Shown in pieces: positions 26,057-35,034 of a stretch of DNA of 64,000 nucleotides (within the stretch, counting starts at the first letter, position 1; each line of letters starts with the position of its first letter). The stretch covers positions 1 to 64,000 of the forward strand of contig NZ_QAON01000002.1 in NCBI RefSeq assembly GCF_003051055.1, in the 5' to 3' direction. The stretch is from Agitococcus lubricus. Its GTDB lineage: Bacteria > Pseudomonadota > Gammaproteobacteria > Pseudomonadales > Moraxellaceae. The notes under the pieces are model-generated. The model saw nothing but the letters and a program-made list of their open reading frames with translations, was not told where the DNA came from and ran no database searches. A program made the position numbers and the translations under genes.

Positions 26057-27664
26057 CTACAACAATACCCTTCGTATATCGGTCAGGATTTGGCTAAGCC
26101 GTGTAATAAAACGCGCCCCATCTGCACCATCAATCACTCGATGGTCATACGATAACGCGAGCGGCAACATCAGTCTTGGTTCAAAGCGTTCATCTTGCCA
26201 TATGGGCTTGAGTGTCGATTTAGAGACTCCTAAAATCGCAACTTCAGGCCAATTGACAATCGGGGTAAAGGCCGTTCCGCCAATCCCCCCTAATGAAGAA
26301 ATACTAAAGGTTGCCCCTTGCATTTCTTGAGGACTCAGTTTTTTCTCTCTGGCTTTGCTCGACAGCTCCGCAAGTGCTTTGGCAATCTGTGAGATGGATT
26401 TTTGATTAGCATCCCGAATCACAGGCACGACTAAACCATTGGGGGTATCTACTGCTACCCCAATATGAATATACTTTTTGAGAATAATCGACTCACCATC
26501 CAAACTGAGTGAGGCATTAAATTTAGGATAGTCTTGTAAGACGTGGGCACAGGCCTTGACCAAAAAAGCCAATAGTGTCAGGTTAATGCCTTGTGTTTTT
26601 AAGCTATCTTTTTGGCTGACTCTAAAGGCTTCTAAATCGGTAATATCGGCCTCATCAAACTGGGTGACATGAGGAATATGTAACCATGCACGATGTAGAT
26701 TTTTAGCTGAGAGCTTTTGAATCTTCGTGAGTGGCTGCAACTCAATATCGCCCCATTTGCTAAAATCAATCGCGGGGAGTTCGGGGAAAGCGCTTTGTGT
26801 CATCACAGGTGCAGGATGGATAGTCTGTGGTGTGGTTAATTGCTGTTTTACAAACTGGTGGATATCTTCTTTAATAATACGACCCTTGGCCGCACTGCCT
26901 TGTATCTTGGTCAAATCCACCCCTAACTCACGCGCCAAACGACGAACAGCGGGTCCGCAATAGGCAGGCTTTTGATTGACTTGTAATTCTGGTGTTGGTG
27001 CTGGTGCTGGTGCTGGTGCTGGTGCTGGTGCTGGTGCTGGTGCTGGTGTTGAGGGTAGCTCCCCTGTGGTAGAGATATCAACTAACTTAGCTACGTTAGC
27101 GGAGGCTGTTAACACACTCAGCAACAATGTCCCTTGACTCACTTTAGCGCCGACTGCCACATGCATTTTTTCAACACGTCCTGCGACAGGGCTAGGGACT
27201 TCCATACTGGCTTTGGCCGACTCTAGGGTGACAATCGGGGTATCTAGGTTAATTTCTTGACCTACAGACACTAATAACTCAATCACATCCGCACTGTCGC
27301 TACCAATATCGGGCGCAAAGACTGGAGTCAAGGCTTGTGTTGGTGGGGCGGGTACGGGCTCATCGACAGGGGTATACACTAAGGGACTATGACTCGGCGT
27401 TGTTTGCGTTAGCATAGATTCAGGGACAGCGGTGTTTGTTTCTAGTTCAAACAACAATACGCCTTCACCCACTTTTGAACCTATCTTGACATGAATAGTA
27501 CGAATAGTCCCCGCCAATGGGCTGGGGACTTCCATACTGGCTTTGGCCGACTCTAAGGTAACTAGGGGAGTATCTACACTGACCTGCTGCCCGACCTGCA
27601 CTAAGAGTTCAATCACTTCTGCAAGGTCTGTCCCTAAATCGGGAGTGAGTACACGTTCTAACAT
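26057..27664 (-). CDS. aceF: Pyruvate dehydrogenase E2, dihydrolipoyllysine acetyltransferase
   Basis: The 535-residue core of the pyruvate dehydrogenase complex transfers acetyl from lipoyl-lysine to CoA. Two lipoyl domains carry the same TLESAKASMEVPSP lysine motif (about residues 40 and 145). An Ala-Pro linker follows. The E1/E3-binding domain (PAVRRLARELGVDL...GRIIKEDI, about 230-270) and a catalytic domain with SYDHRVIDGADGARF (His and Asp near 505-509) complete it. It starts 12 bases after aceE. Two lipoyl domains is a common count outside E. coli, which has three. Confidence 0.97.
   Translation of the reverse strand: MLERVLTPDLGTDLAEVIELLVQVGQQVSVDTPLVTLESAKASMEVPSPLAGTIRTIHVKIGSKVGEGVLLFELETNTAVPESMLTQTTPSHSPLVYTPVDEPVPAPPTQALTPVFAPDIGSDSADVIELLVSVGQEINLDTPIVTLESAKASMEVPSPVAGRVEKMHVAVGAKVSQGTLLLSVLTASANVAKLVDISTTGELPSTPAPAPAPAPAPAPAPAPTPELQVNQKPAYCGPAVRRLARELGVDLTKIQGSAAKGRIIKEDIHQFVKQQLTTPQTIHPAPVMTQSAFPELPAIDFSKWGDIELQPLTKIQKLSAKNLHRAWLHIPHVTQFDEADITDLEAFRVSQKDSLKTQGINLTLLAFLVKACAHVLQDYPKFNASLSLDGESIILKKYIHIGVAVDTPNGLVVPVIRDANQKSISQIAKALAELSSKAREKKLSPQEMQGATFSISSLGGIGGTAFTPIVNWPEVAILGVSKSTLKPIWQDERFEPRLMLPLALSYDHRVIDGADGARFITRLSQILTDIRRVLL
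26991..27050. repeat. Hexanucleotide microsatellite (GGTGCT)8 in aceF
   Basis: Eight perfect GGTGCT units (26997-27044) are flanked by one GGTGTT on each side. They encode an (Ala-Pro)8 stretch between Thr-Pro pairs in the swinging-arm linker. Unit changes keep frame, so linker length can vary by slippage. Confidence 0.95.
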
Positions 27665-27676
27665 GGTTTTCTCTCC

Positions 27677-30340
27677 TTAGACCGATAGGGAAAATGGTTT
27701 TTCAGCGTCAATCGCAAAACGCTCTAAGGCATCTTGCACGACACTACGACCAATGACACCGTCTTCTGCTAAGGCATTCAGTGCGGCAATGGCAATAAAA
27801 TAGCGATTAACTTGGAAATGCTCACGCAACTTGTCTCGGCTATCTGAACGACCAAAACCATCTGTACCCAGTGTGATATAGGGCAAGCCTTGTGGTAAAA
27901 AGGCGCGGATTTGCTCGGACACTATACGCATATAATCACTGGCGGCGACAATCGCACCCTTTACCGCCCGTAATTGCTGTGTCACCCATGCTACTTTGGG
28001 TGTTTCTAAGGGGTGCAAATGATTCCAATGCTCACAGGCTAAGGCCTCTTTACGTAATTCATTAAAACTGGTGACACTCCACACGGCCGCACGAATGCCA
28101 TACACATTCAGCAATAACTCGGCTGCGGCTTCAACCTCACGCAAAATAACACCAGAACCTAAGAGTTGTACTTCATGACCGTGACCTTGAGGAGCGGGTT
28201 TTAAGAGATACATACCACGACGAATACCCTCTTCAACACCTGCGGGCATAGGAGGATGACTGTAGTTTTCATTCATGGTGGTGAGGTAATAAAACACCCG
28301 TTCGCCTTGGGCATACATACGCTGTAAGCCATGATGAATAATCACCGCCAATTCATAGGCATAACAAGGGTCATAGGCTACACAATTGGGAATGGTACTG
28401 GCTAACAAGTGTGAATGTCCGTCTTGGTGTTGCAAGCCTTCACCATTTAAGGTCGTACGACCACTGGTCGCCCCCAATAAAAAGCCTTGTGCTTGGATAT
28501 CTCCCGCTGCCCATGCCAAATCGCCAATACGCTGAAAACCAAACATAGAATAAAAAATATAAAAAGGAATCATCGGTAAGTTGTGCATGCAGTACGACGT
28601 CCCTACAGCAATCCATGCACTCATTGCGCCTGCTTCGTTAATGCCCTCTTCCAACATACGGCCTTTTTTATCCTCCTTGTAATACATCATTTGGTTTGAA
28701 TCTTCTGGGGTATATAGCTGTCCCACATGCGAGTAAATACCCATTTGTCTAAACATCCCTTCCATACCAAAGGTACGTGCTTCGTCAGGGACAATGGGGA
28801 CAACCCGCTCGCCAATATCCGCCTGTTTAATCAAGATATTCAGTAAGCGCACAAAGGCCATCGTTGTCGAAATAGCACGCTCTGAGCCTTGTAATACGGG
28901 CGCAAATACATCTAACTCAGGAATCACCAACGATTGCGGGCTATTTTGGCGTGTTGGCAAATAGCCACCGAGCTTTTTACGTCGCTCATGCATATACCGT
29001 AATTCGGGGCTATTATCTGCGGGTTTATAAAACGGGACTTTTGCCAACTCTTCGTCAGTAAATGGCATATCAAAACGGTCTCTAAACGCTTTGAGTGAAT
29101 CAATATCTAATTTTTTTAGCTGATGCGTTTTGTTGACTGCTTCGCCCGCACCTGTGCCATACCCTTTGACTGTTTTAGCTAAAATAACCGTAGGTTGCCC
29201 TTTGTGAGCCATTGCTTTGGCATAAGCCGCATAGACTTTGTAAGGGTCATGTCCCCCGCGATTGAGCTGATAAATTCCTTCATCACTCAAGTGCTCTACC
29301 ATCGCTTTTAATTCGGGGTATTTGCCAAAAAAATGCTGGCGCGTGTAATCGCCACCGTGTGTCTTAAAGGCTTGATATTCACCATCGACACATTCCTCCA
29401 TGCGTTGTTTTAAGACACCGCTTTTATCTTGAGCCAACAGAGGGTCCCATTTCCGTCCCCATACCACTTTAATCACATTCCAACCCGCGCCTCGAAACAC
29501 AGATTCGAGTTCTTGAATAATTTTACCATTACCGCGTACAGGCCCATCTAAACGCTGTAAATTACAGTTAATGACAAAAATCAAATTGTCTAATTTTTCT
29601 CGTCCCGCTAACGCAATCGCACCTAAAGACTCAGGCTCATCCATTTCTCCATCGCCCAAAAATGCCCACACCTTACGTGGCTGGTCTAAGGTTAACTCAC
29701 GGTTACTTAAGTATTTCATGACGTGTGCTTGGTAGATGGCCATGATAGGCCCCAAGCCCATAGACACCGTAGGAAATTGCCAATAATCGGGCATCAACCA
29801 CGGATGTGGATAACTCGACAAGCCCTTACCATCAACTTCACGTCTAAAGTTTTCTAATTGTGCTTCGCTAATGCGTCCTTCTAAAAAAGAACGTGCATAA
29901 ATACCTGGTGCAGAATGGCCTTGGTAATAAATCAAGTCGCCACCAAAGCTGGCATTAGGTGCTCTAAAAAAGTGATTAAAACCAATATCATATAAAGTGG
30001 CACTGGAGGCAAAAGTGGCAATATGGCCGCCTAACTCATCGTCATTGTCATTCGCACGCATGACGATTGCCAAGGCATTCCAACGAATCAAAGAACGGAT
30101 ACGACGCTCCATATAAGGGTCGCCTGCCAGCATCGGCTCTTCGTGGGGCGGAATGGTGTTAAGATACGGCGTATTTAAGCGCGATAGTTGTACCCCAAAA
30201 CGATGCGCATGGGCAGTTAAAGCCTGCAAAATGAATTTAGCCCGCTCTGTGCCGCCTTCATTGACCATACTTTCAAAGGCTTCTAACCATTCTTGGGTTT
30301 CTAGGGGGTCAGTATCATTATAAATTTTTTCTACACGCAT
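27677..30340 (-). CDS. aceE: Pyruvate dehydrogenase E1 component, homodimeric
   Basis: This 887-residue thiamine-diphosphate enzyme decarboxylates pyruvate and acetylates the E2 lipoyl arm. The ThDP motif is visible as GDGEMDEPESLGAIALAGRE through NCNLQRLDGPVRGN (about residues 230-275). The family start YNDTDPLETQEWLEAFESM and the long homodimeric layout match E. coli AceE (887 residues). It is the first gene of aceE-aceF; the E3 gene lpd is not in the window. The upstream 270 bases hold no gene. I see no clear PdhR palindrome. Confidence 0.98.
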   Translation of the reverse strand: MRVEKIYNDTDPLETQEWLEAFESMVNEGGTERAKFILQALTAHAHRFGVQLSRLNTPYLNTIPPHEEPMLAGDPYMERRIRSLIRWNALAIVMRANDNDDELGGHIATFASSATLYDIGFNHFFRAPNASFGGDLIYYQGHSAPGIYARSFLEGRISEAQLENFRREVDGKGLSSYPHPWLMPDYWQFPTVSMGLGPIMAIYQAHVMKYLSNRELTLDQPRKVWAFLGDGEMDEPESLGAIALAGREKLDNLIFVINCNLQRLDGPVRGNGKIIQELESVFRGAGWNVIKVVWGRKWDPLLAQDKSGVLKQRMEECVDGEYQAFKTHGGDYTRQHFFGKYPELKAMVEHLSDEGIYQLNRGGHDPYKVYAAYAKAMAHKGQPTVILAKTVKGYGTGAGEAVNKTHQLKKLDIDSLKAFRDRFDMPFTDEELAKVPFYKPADNSPELRYMHERRKKLGGYLPTRQNSPQSLVIPELDVFAPVLQGSERAISTTMAFVRLLNILIKQADIGERVVPIVPDEARTFGMEGMFRQMGIYSHVGQLYTPEDSNQMMYYKEDKKGRMLEEGINEAGAMSAWIAVGTSYCMHNLPMIPFYIFYSMFGFQRIGDLAWAAGDIQAQGFLLGATSGRTTLNGEGLQHQDGHSHLLASTIPNCVAYDPCYAYELAVIIHHGLQRMYAQGERVFYYLTTMNENYSHPPMPAGVEEGIRRGMYLLKPAPQGHGHEVQLLGSGVILREVEAAAELLLNVYGIRAAVWSVTSFNELRKEALACEHWNHLHPLETPKVAWVTQQLRAVKGAIVAASDYMRIVSEQIRAFLPQGLPYITLGTDGFGRSDSRDKLREHFQVNRYFIAIAALNALAEDGVIGRSVVQDALERFAIDAEKPFSLSV

Positions 30341-30570
30341 TCGTTATCTCCATGATTTTTAGAGGGAATGAGGCTCGCACAGTGTCAAAGGAGTCACCAT
30401 TGACCTCGTTTATACGCTTTGTAGTATTTAACAGTCATATTAAAATTTGTCTGTGTTAAAACTGGACAGCATGACTGATTGAGTGATATTTGATGTCGCG
30501 CTTTATTCGTTGTAATGGCTGCTATCCGTTTTATAATGATTATGCAGGTTTAGGCAATCTTTAAACAAAA

Positions 30571-30595
30571 AAAGAGCCACAAAATGTGGCTCTAT
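30571..30595 (-). terminator. Terminator of the lipoprotein gene
   Basis: AGAGCCACA (30573-30581) and TGTGGCTCT (30585-30593) make a 9-bp stem with an AAA loop. On the minus strand a T-run follows, 20 bases past the stop. Confidence 0.88.
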
Positions 30596-30613
30596 AGGGG
30601 GTAATCAGGTCAT

Positions 30614-31696
30614 TTATTGAGCTTGCTGCTGTTCAACGACAGCATTGACACCTGCCAACAGTGTTTGTACATCAATCACCTGACCCGCCCCCACATTCGC
30701 CCCGTCTTTTTTGAGCTGTAAGGTCACTTGCCCTGTAGAGGGGGTTGCAAAACTCAAATACAAAGCTGTACCACCGCTACCACTAATTGTCATTTGCCCT
30801 GCACTGACCGTGACTGGATTAGCTGTCGTGTCCATGACAATCGGTGTGGTAATATCAAATTTAATCGAACCATTAATGTGTTGATTATCCGAGCTAATCA
30901 CTCCACTGCCTGTGATGGTGAGTAAATTTAAGTTGGGAGAGCTTTGCGATAAACTGATATCTTCGTTGAGTGTAAAATTTTCAGTTTTGGCGTTTTGTGT
31001 AGCTTTTACCTTTAAGTCGGTGGTGACATAACGGTCTGTACTTTGTAAGGTACTATTTTGTAGATTACCCGTGGTGGTTTCTGTATAAGAAACCACCCCC
31101 GAGACCAATTCGGTGCTCACGCTATTCAGACTGGCTTTTAGATTAACAAAGGTAAATTTATCGGTAGTACTGGTCAGACTCTCCGCAAGCCACTCATCTT
31201 TAACCGCTCCATTTAAGGTCACGCCACCTGACTGCATCACACAATTAGTAAAAGTTACCGTACCAGATTCGGTGACATCCCACGCTTGATTGCCATTCTT
31301 ATCATCATAAGAGGAATTCTTTTTGCCACTAATCGCACAGTTCTCATCTAGACTCACCGCAGCCGCCAACACTTGTGGCGTGGTAGCCTGTGCACTGTCA
31401 CGCATGATTTGACGAATATCGGTCAACAATACGCGTAAATTTAAGGTCTCTGCGCCCTGATTATCTTGTGCTACAGCAAATGTCGCACTACTAATGTCCC
31501 CTAAGGTACTACGACTAAAATTGAGTGCATTACTCGTCACCTCCGCTGCAACCATAGACTGATTCGCGGTACTAATAGCGGTCGTTAGATTTTGTGTCGT
31601 CCCTGATGAGGGGTTACTATCGTCACTACCACCGCCACAGGCGGCTAAACTCAGTGCCAAAACGAGGGGGCTATATTTTATGATACGAGATGACAT
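30614..31696 (-). CDS. Putative lipoprotein of unknown function, serine/threonine-rich
   Basis: A 360-residue protein with a lipoprotein signal (LVLALSLAAC, cysteine at about 20) followed by the linker GGGSDDSNPSSGTT. The rest is rich in Ser, Thr, Asn and short beta strands. A DDKNGNQAWDVTESG stretch near residue 130 resembles an acidic calcium loop, and two cysteines (ENCAIS and FTNCVM) could pair. AGGAG precedes the ATG. It is divergent from an outer-membrane barrel gene across 162 bases, so a partnership is possible. I know no named family. Confidence 0.7.
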   Translation of the reverse strand: MSSRIIKYSPLVLALSLAACGGGSDDSNPSSGTTQNLTTAISTANQSMVAAEVTSNALNFSRSTLGDISSATFAVAQDNQGAETLNLRVLLTDIRQIMRDSAQATTPQVLAAAVSLDENCAISGKKNSSYDDKNGNQAWDVTESGTVTFTNCVMQSGGVTLNGAVKDEWLAESLTSTTDKFTFVNLKASLNSVSTELVSGVVSYTETTTGNLQNSTLQSTDRYVTTDLKVKATQNAKTENFTLNEDISLSQSSPNLNLLTITGSGVISSDNQHINGSIKFDITTPIVMDTTANPVTVSAGQMTISGSGGTALYLSFATPSTGQVTLQLKKDGANVGAGQVIDVQTLLAGVNAVVEQQQAQ

Positions 31697-31858
31697 GATA
31701 TTCTCCTTGCTATATTTTTACTGTCCACCATCGTCAATGATGGCTGTTTAGAATCGGTTAAACCATACACTTAGGGATAAGATACTGTCTCAACACGCGC
31801 GTGTTTACATTCACCCTAAGTCTATTAACGCTTTACCTTGCTTTAAGTTGACACAATC

Positions 31859-32674
31859 TTGACAAAAAATATCGCATTTTTACGACACAGTTTACTGTTT
31901 GCTCATCTTATATACAGCTCAATGAGTTTTGCGGCGAGTGACGTCTTTTTGGGGATAGGGACTCAGCAATTCACCTTGGTTGAAACGCATCCCGCCACCC
32001 AGCAACGCTTAGTCAACGAAGACGGCACCCTGCTGAGTGCGCATTTTGGCCTGATTTGGCCTCAAGATAAGCTGCGCCTACGCTTAGAAGGTCAGCAAAG
32101 TTACGGCGAAATTGACTATGATGGACACACACAGTCTGGCATTCCCCACCAAACTGATACCACGCATACCATCACACAAGGCCAAGCCAGCTTAGGTTAT
32201 TTGATACATCCTACCTTAGAATGGTATGTCGGCGGCAATCTACAACAAACCATTCGTGATGTGGCGAACAAAGATAACATTGCAGGCGCAACCGAAACCT
32301 ATACCGAGCTATTTGCCAAGTCAGGCTTACGTTTGAGTACCCCCAGTCAGAATCCGCATCAGGTGTCTATCTGGTTAGAATGGTTAATGCCAGCTTATGC
32401 TCGTTCGGATGTAGATAGTCGTGTCACCGAAGATTTTAGTTTGCGCTTAAAAAAAGCCAAAGCACGCGCTTATGGCATGGCTTATCACGTTCGTTTGTCT
32501 AATGAATTATCTTGGTTTGTTGAAGGTGCCTATCTAAAACATAGCTATCAAGACAGTACACGAGCCACTGTCATCAATTACGGTAATGGTTTTGCAGAAA
32601 CTTACTACCAACCGCCGATTAGCTTTAGTCATACACAGGTTTATACAGGGCTGGTTTGGCATATTCCGCATTAA
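31859..32674 (+). CDS. Outer-membrane beta-barrel protein of unknown function
   Basis: A 271-residue protein with an apparent signal peptide (LRHSLLFAHLIYSSMSFA) and alternating amphipathic strands (RLRLEGQQSYGEIDYDG, ASLGYLIHPTLEWYVGG), ending in QVYTGLVWHIPH. The pattern suggests an 8-12 strand porin-like barrel. The start is TTG at 31859; the first ATG, at 31922, would remove most of the signal sequence, so the TTG is preferred although its ribosome site is weak. It is divergent from the lipoprotein gene. Confidence 0.65.
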   Translation: MTKNIAFLRHSLLFAHLIYSSMSFAASDVFLGIGTQQFTLVETHPATQQRLVNEDGTLLSAHFGLIWPQDKLRLRLEGQQSYGEIDYDGHTQSGIPHQTDTTHTITQGQASLGYLIHPTLEWYVGGNLQQTIRDVANKDNIAGATETYTELFAKSGLRLSTPSQNPHQVSIWLEWLMPAYARSDVDSRVTEDFSLRLKKAKARAYGMAYHVRLSNELSWFVEGAYLKHSYQDSTRATVINYGNGFAETYYQPPISFSHTQVYTGLVWHIPH

Positions 32675-32974
32675 GCAGGGTGAGATTATCCATGCATGTC
32701 ATTAAAAAATTTAAGGGGTTATCTTTTTTGCGATAACGCTACTGAGGTATTACTGATAGGTAGTCTTTGGTCGAAACCAAAGTCAGTCCCACGAAAGACG
32801 GCTGTCATACGATCTTGAGATAATTTCTACATAACATTCAAGAAATTCACATATTTTTATCCCAAACTCAGGTTATAAGTAGCATTTTTAGGTTAATTGA
32901 TGACTGAGTGCTTGTGTATTATTGTGAGTGCTTGCACCTTAGGCGTATAGTCCTCAGATAGACTGAAACCCCAT
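32675..32974. other. 300-bp intergenic region
   Basis: I see no gene. A short stem-loop CTTTGGT (32765-32771)/ACCAAAG (32776-32782) with a CGAA tetraloop is the only structure noted. Confidence 0.5.
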
Positions 32975-33418
32975 ATGAAAGACTTACTAAAAAAAATTAT
33001 ATTCATCGTGTGTACTGGAGGTTCATGTTTAGGACTATTGGCGCCTCTCTTGTTCCTGACGGCATTAGGCGATTGTTATGGGAGTCCTGTATTTACAATG
33101 ACGCCAAAACCTTGTGGCTTCTTTGAAACTTGCTATGGTATTTTGTGCTTATTTTCAAGTATATACGCTTGGCTAATTTATTTTTATATGGGGCTTAGTT
33201 GGATTGGTAATAAAATAGTCAAGAGAAAATGGATTGTTCGTGGCACTATTTCTGCACTCATTTCACTTTCACCTTTTTTGATGGTTAGTTTTCATAGCTC
33301 GCTTCCTGATTTATATCGAACGTTAGGTGTCATTTTAGTGACAGTGGGGTCAGCCATATTATTGGCATGTTACTTGGTGTTTTACCATTGGAAGGGGAAT
33401 AGAAAGGTAGGTTGTTAA
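32975..33418 (+). CDS. Small multi-pass membrane protein of unknown function
   Basis: A 147-residue protein with four hydrophobic segments (about residues 8-30, 50-75, 85-108 and 118-138), separated by short basic loops (KIVKRKW, HWKGNRK). Cysteines at GDCYGS, KPCGF and ETCYG cluster between helices 1 and 2, on the predicted periplasmic side. The ribosome site is weak. It is alone, convergent with ampE. No family is recognised. Lower G+C wording than its neighbours hints at possible transfer, but this is only an impression. Confidence 0.55.
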   Translation: MKDLLKKIIFIVCTGGSCLGLLAPLLFLTALGDCYGSPVFTMTPKPCGFFETCYGILCLFSSIYAWLIYFYMGLSWIGNKIVKRKWIVRGTISALISLSPFLMVSFHSSLPDLYRTLGVILVTVGSAILLACYLVFYHWKGNRKVGC

Positions 33419-33544
33419 AGTTCTAGCTATCTGCATCAATCACCATAAGTACGCATCAGATTATTAATGTTTCTAAGGCCAATCTCAACTCTTCGTTTTT
33501 TATCGTGCTTCAGCCTTAGGTTCAAGGTGGAGAGCTTATACACC

Positions 33545-34357
33545 TTATAAAATCCAATGCAAAGATAATAAAACTAGCCAAATCAACATACTGCGATAGC
33601 ACAAAGACTCATATGCTGCCAATGTTGCCACGGCGCGCATCGACTCCACCGCGATGCTTTGCGACTCTGAGGCTTCCGCTTGCGAAGCTGCCTCCACTAA
33701 AAACGCCACGGGGCTAAGTGCTGTATTTTTGGCCTGCCCCACAACGTATTGCCATGTTTCGACAAAACGCCCTGCTAAGGCAAAGGTTAAGGCAAAGGCA
33801 CGACTGGGGATAAAATCTATGTACCACAACACATGGTCAGTACGTTCACTCAGCCAACGGTTACTTGCTAATCGACGACTTACACGCACCAAATAATAAC
33901 TGAGTACGACAAGCAATCCCATATAACCCAATATCAATAGCCAAAAGACAGGCGTGACTAGTTCTTCTAAGTAGGCCTTTAATAAATGTTGTTTAGCATG
34001 GTGAATACTAGACTCTGCATCAGCAAGCATATCGTGTTGTAACCATTGCTGACGGTAGAGTTGGGTCACAGTAGGTAGCTCTCTATCCGAAAAAATAGGG
34101 ATAAGCGTGAACGCTAATAAACCATACAATAACCATGAGCTATCTAATTGATTTGCAATGACTAAGGCTACCGCTACCAACATGACGGGCATAGCCAATA
34201 TCAAGAGTAAAATAAGATTGGCACTGAATTGCTTATTCAATCCCCATGTCATCATACGTTGACACCACTGACGTGCGGGTTGCGTGAGTATATCTCGCCA
34301 CTCTACAGTCACGAGTTCTCGGCACGCTAACGCTAACAAGATCAACAACAACTTCAT
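33545..34357 (-). CDS. ampE: AmpE-like inner-membrane protein
   Basis: A 270-residue integral membrane protein with hydrophobic helices and the AmpE/CobD-like segment WYIDFIPSRAFALTFALAGRFVETW. AmpE is linked to beta-lactamase regulation with AmpD, but its biochemical role is unclear. ATG at 34357 has GGGAG eight bases upstream, and the family starts with a short hydrophobic helix (MKLLLILLALACREL), so the open frame to 34510 is rejected. That longer frame would also overlap ampD. It is the last gene of DUF1631-ampD-ampE. Confidence 0.85.
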   Translation of the reverse strand: MKLLLILLALACRELVTVEWRDILTQPARQWCQRMMTWGLNKQFSANLILLLILAMPVMLVAVALVIANQLDSSWLLYGLLAFTLIPIFSDRELPTVTQLYRQQWLQHDMLADAESSIHHAKQHLLKAYLEELVTPVFWLLILGYMGLLVVLSYYLVRVSRRLASNRWLSERTDHVLWYIDFIPSRAFALTFALAGRFVETWQYVVGQAKNTALSPVAFLVEAASQAEASESQSIAVESMRAVATLAAYESLCYRSMLIWLVLLSLHWIL

Positions 34358-34476
34358 GGTTTTTCTCCCGTACCACGCTTCAACCCATGATATTAGCTCA
34401 TTTTTTCCGTCCCTATTGTACTGGCACGCTTTAAGGACTATGCATACATCGCAGGTTATTGTTTGATACACAAGTC

Positions 34477-35034
34477 CTAAGCGCGCAAATAATCGTGCAA
34501 TAATGCCCAATCAAAAGCCGAGCCAGGGTCTGTTTTACGTTCAGGTGCAATATCTGAATGACCTGTAATATGGTCTTCAATCGCAGGATAGGTATGTTTT
34601 AGCACACAGATAATATCAGCAAGTTGACGATATTGTATGGCTTCGTAAGCAATATCATCAGCACCTTCTAATTCAATTCCAATAGAAAAATCATTACAGT
34701 TATCGCGTGTTTGATAACGTGATTGCCCTGCGTGCCAAGCACGGGCACTAAACGGGACAAACTGTATGACTTCACCCTGTCGTCGGATTAACAAGTGGGC
34801 AGATACACGCAAATGCGCGATTTCAGCAAAATAGGGGTGTGCTTGTGGGTCTAAACAATTGGTGAATAGTTGCTCAATATACGCCCCACCAAATTGCTTA
34901 GGGGGCAAACTGATATTATGCACAACCACAAGAGAAATTGGAGTTGATGGCCGTTGGTTAAAATTAGGTGATGGGCAATGACGGGCTGGCCATAACCAAC
35001 CTTCGTCATCCACATAAAAGTCCATATGATTCAT
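34477..35034 (-). CDS. ampD: 1,6-anhydro-N-acetylmuramyl-L-alanine amidase AmpD
   Basis: A 185-residue cytoplasmic zinc amidase that strips peptides from anhydro-muropeptides in cell-wall recycling. The zinc histidine lies in LVVVHNISLPP, and GHSDIAPERKTDPG near the end supplies the second histidine and the aspartate. FSIGIELEG holds the structural glutamate. Loss of AmpD derepresses AmpC beta-lactamase where AmpR is present; no ampC or ampR is in the window. Its start overlaps the DUF1631 stop, suggesting coupling. Confidence 0.95.
   Translation of the reverse strand: MNHMDFYVDDEGWLWPARHCPSPNFNQRPSTPISLVVVHNISLPPKQFGGAYIEQLFTNCLDPQAHPYFAEIAHLRVSAHLLIRRQGEVIQFVPFSARAWHAGQSRYQTRDNCNDFSIGIELEGADDIAYEAIQYRQLADIICVLKHTYPAIEDHITGHSDIAPERKTDPGSAFDWALLHDYLRA

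Noticed and set aside
34358-34510. N-terminal extension of AmpE
   Set aside because: It would overlap ampD and lacks a ribosome site, whereas the ATG at 34357 has GGGAG and a family-like start.
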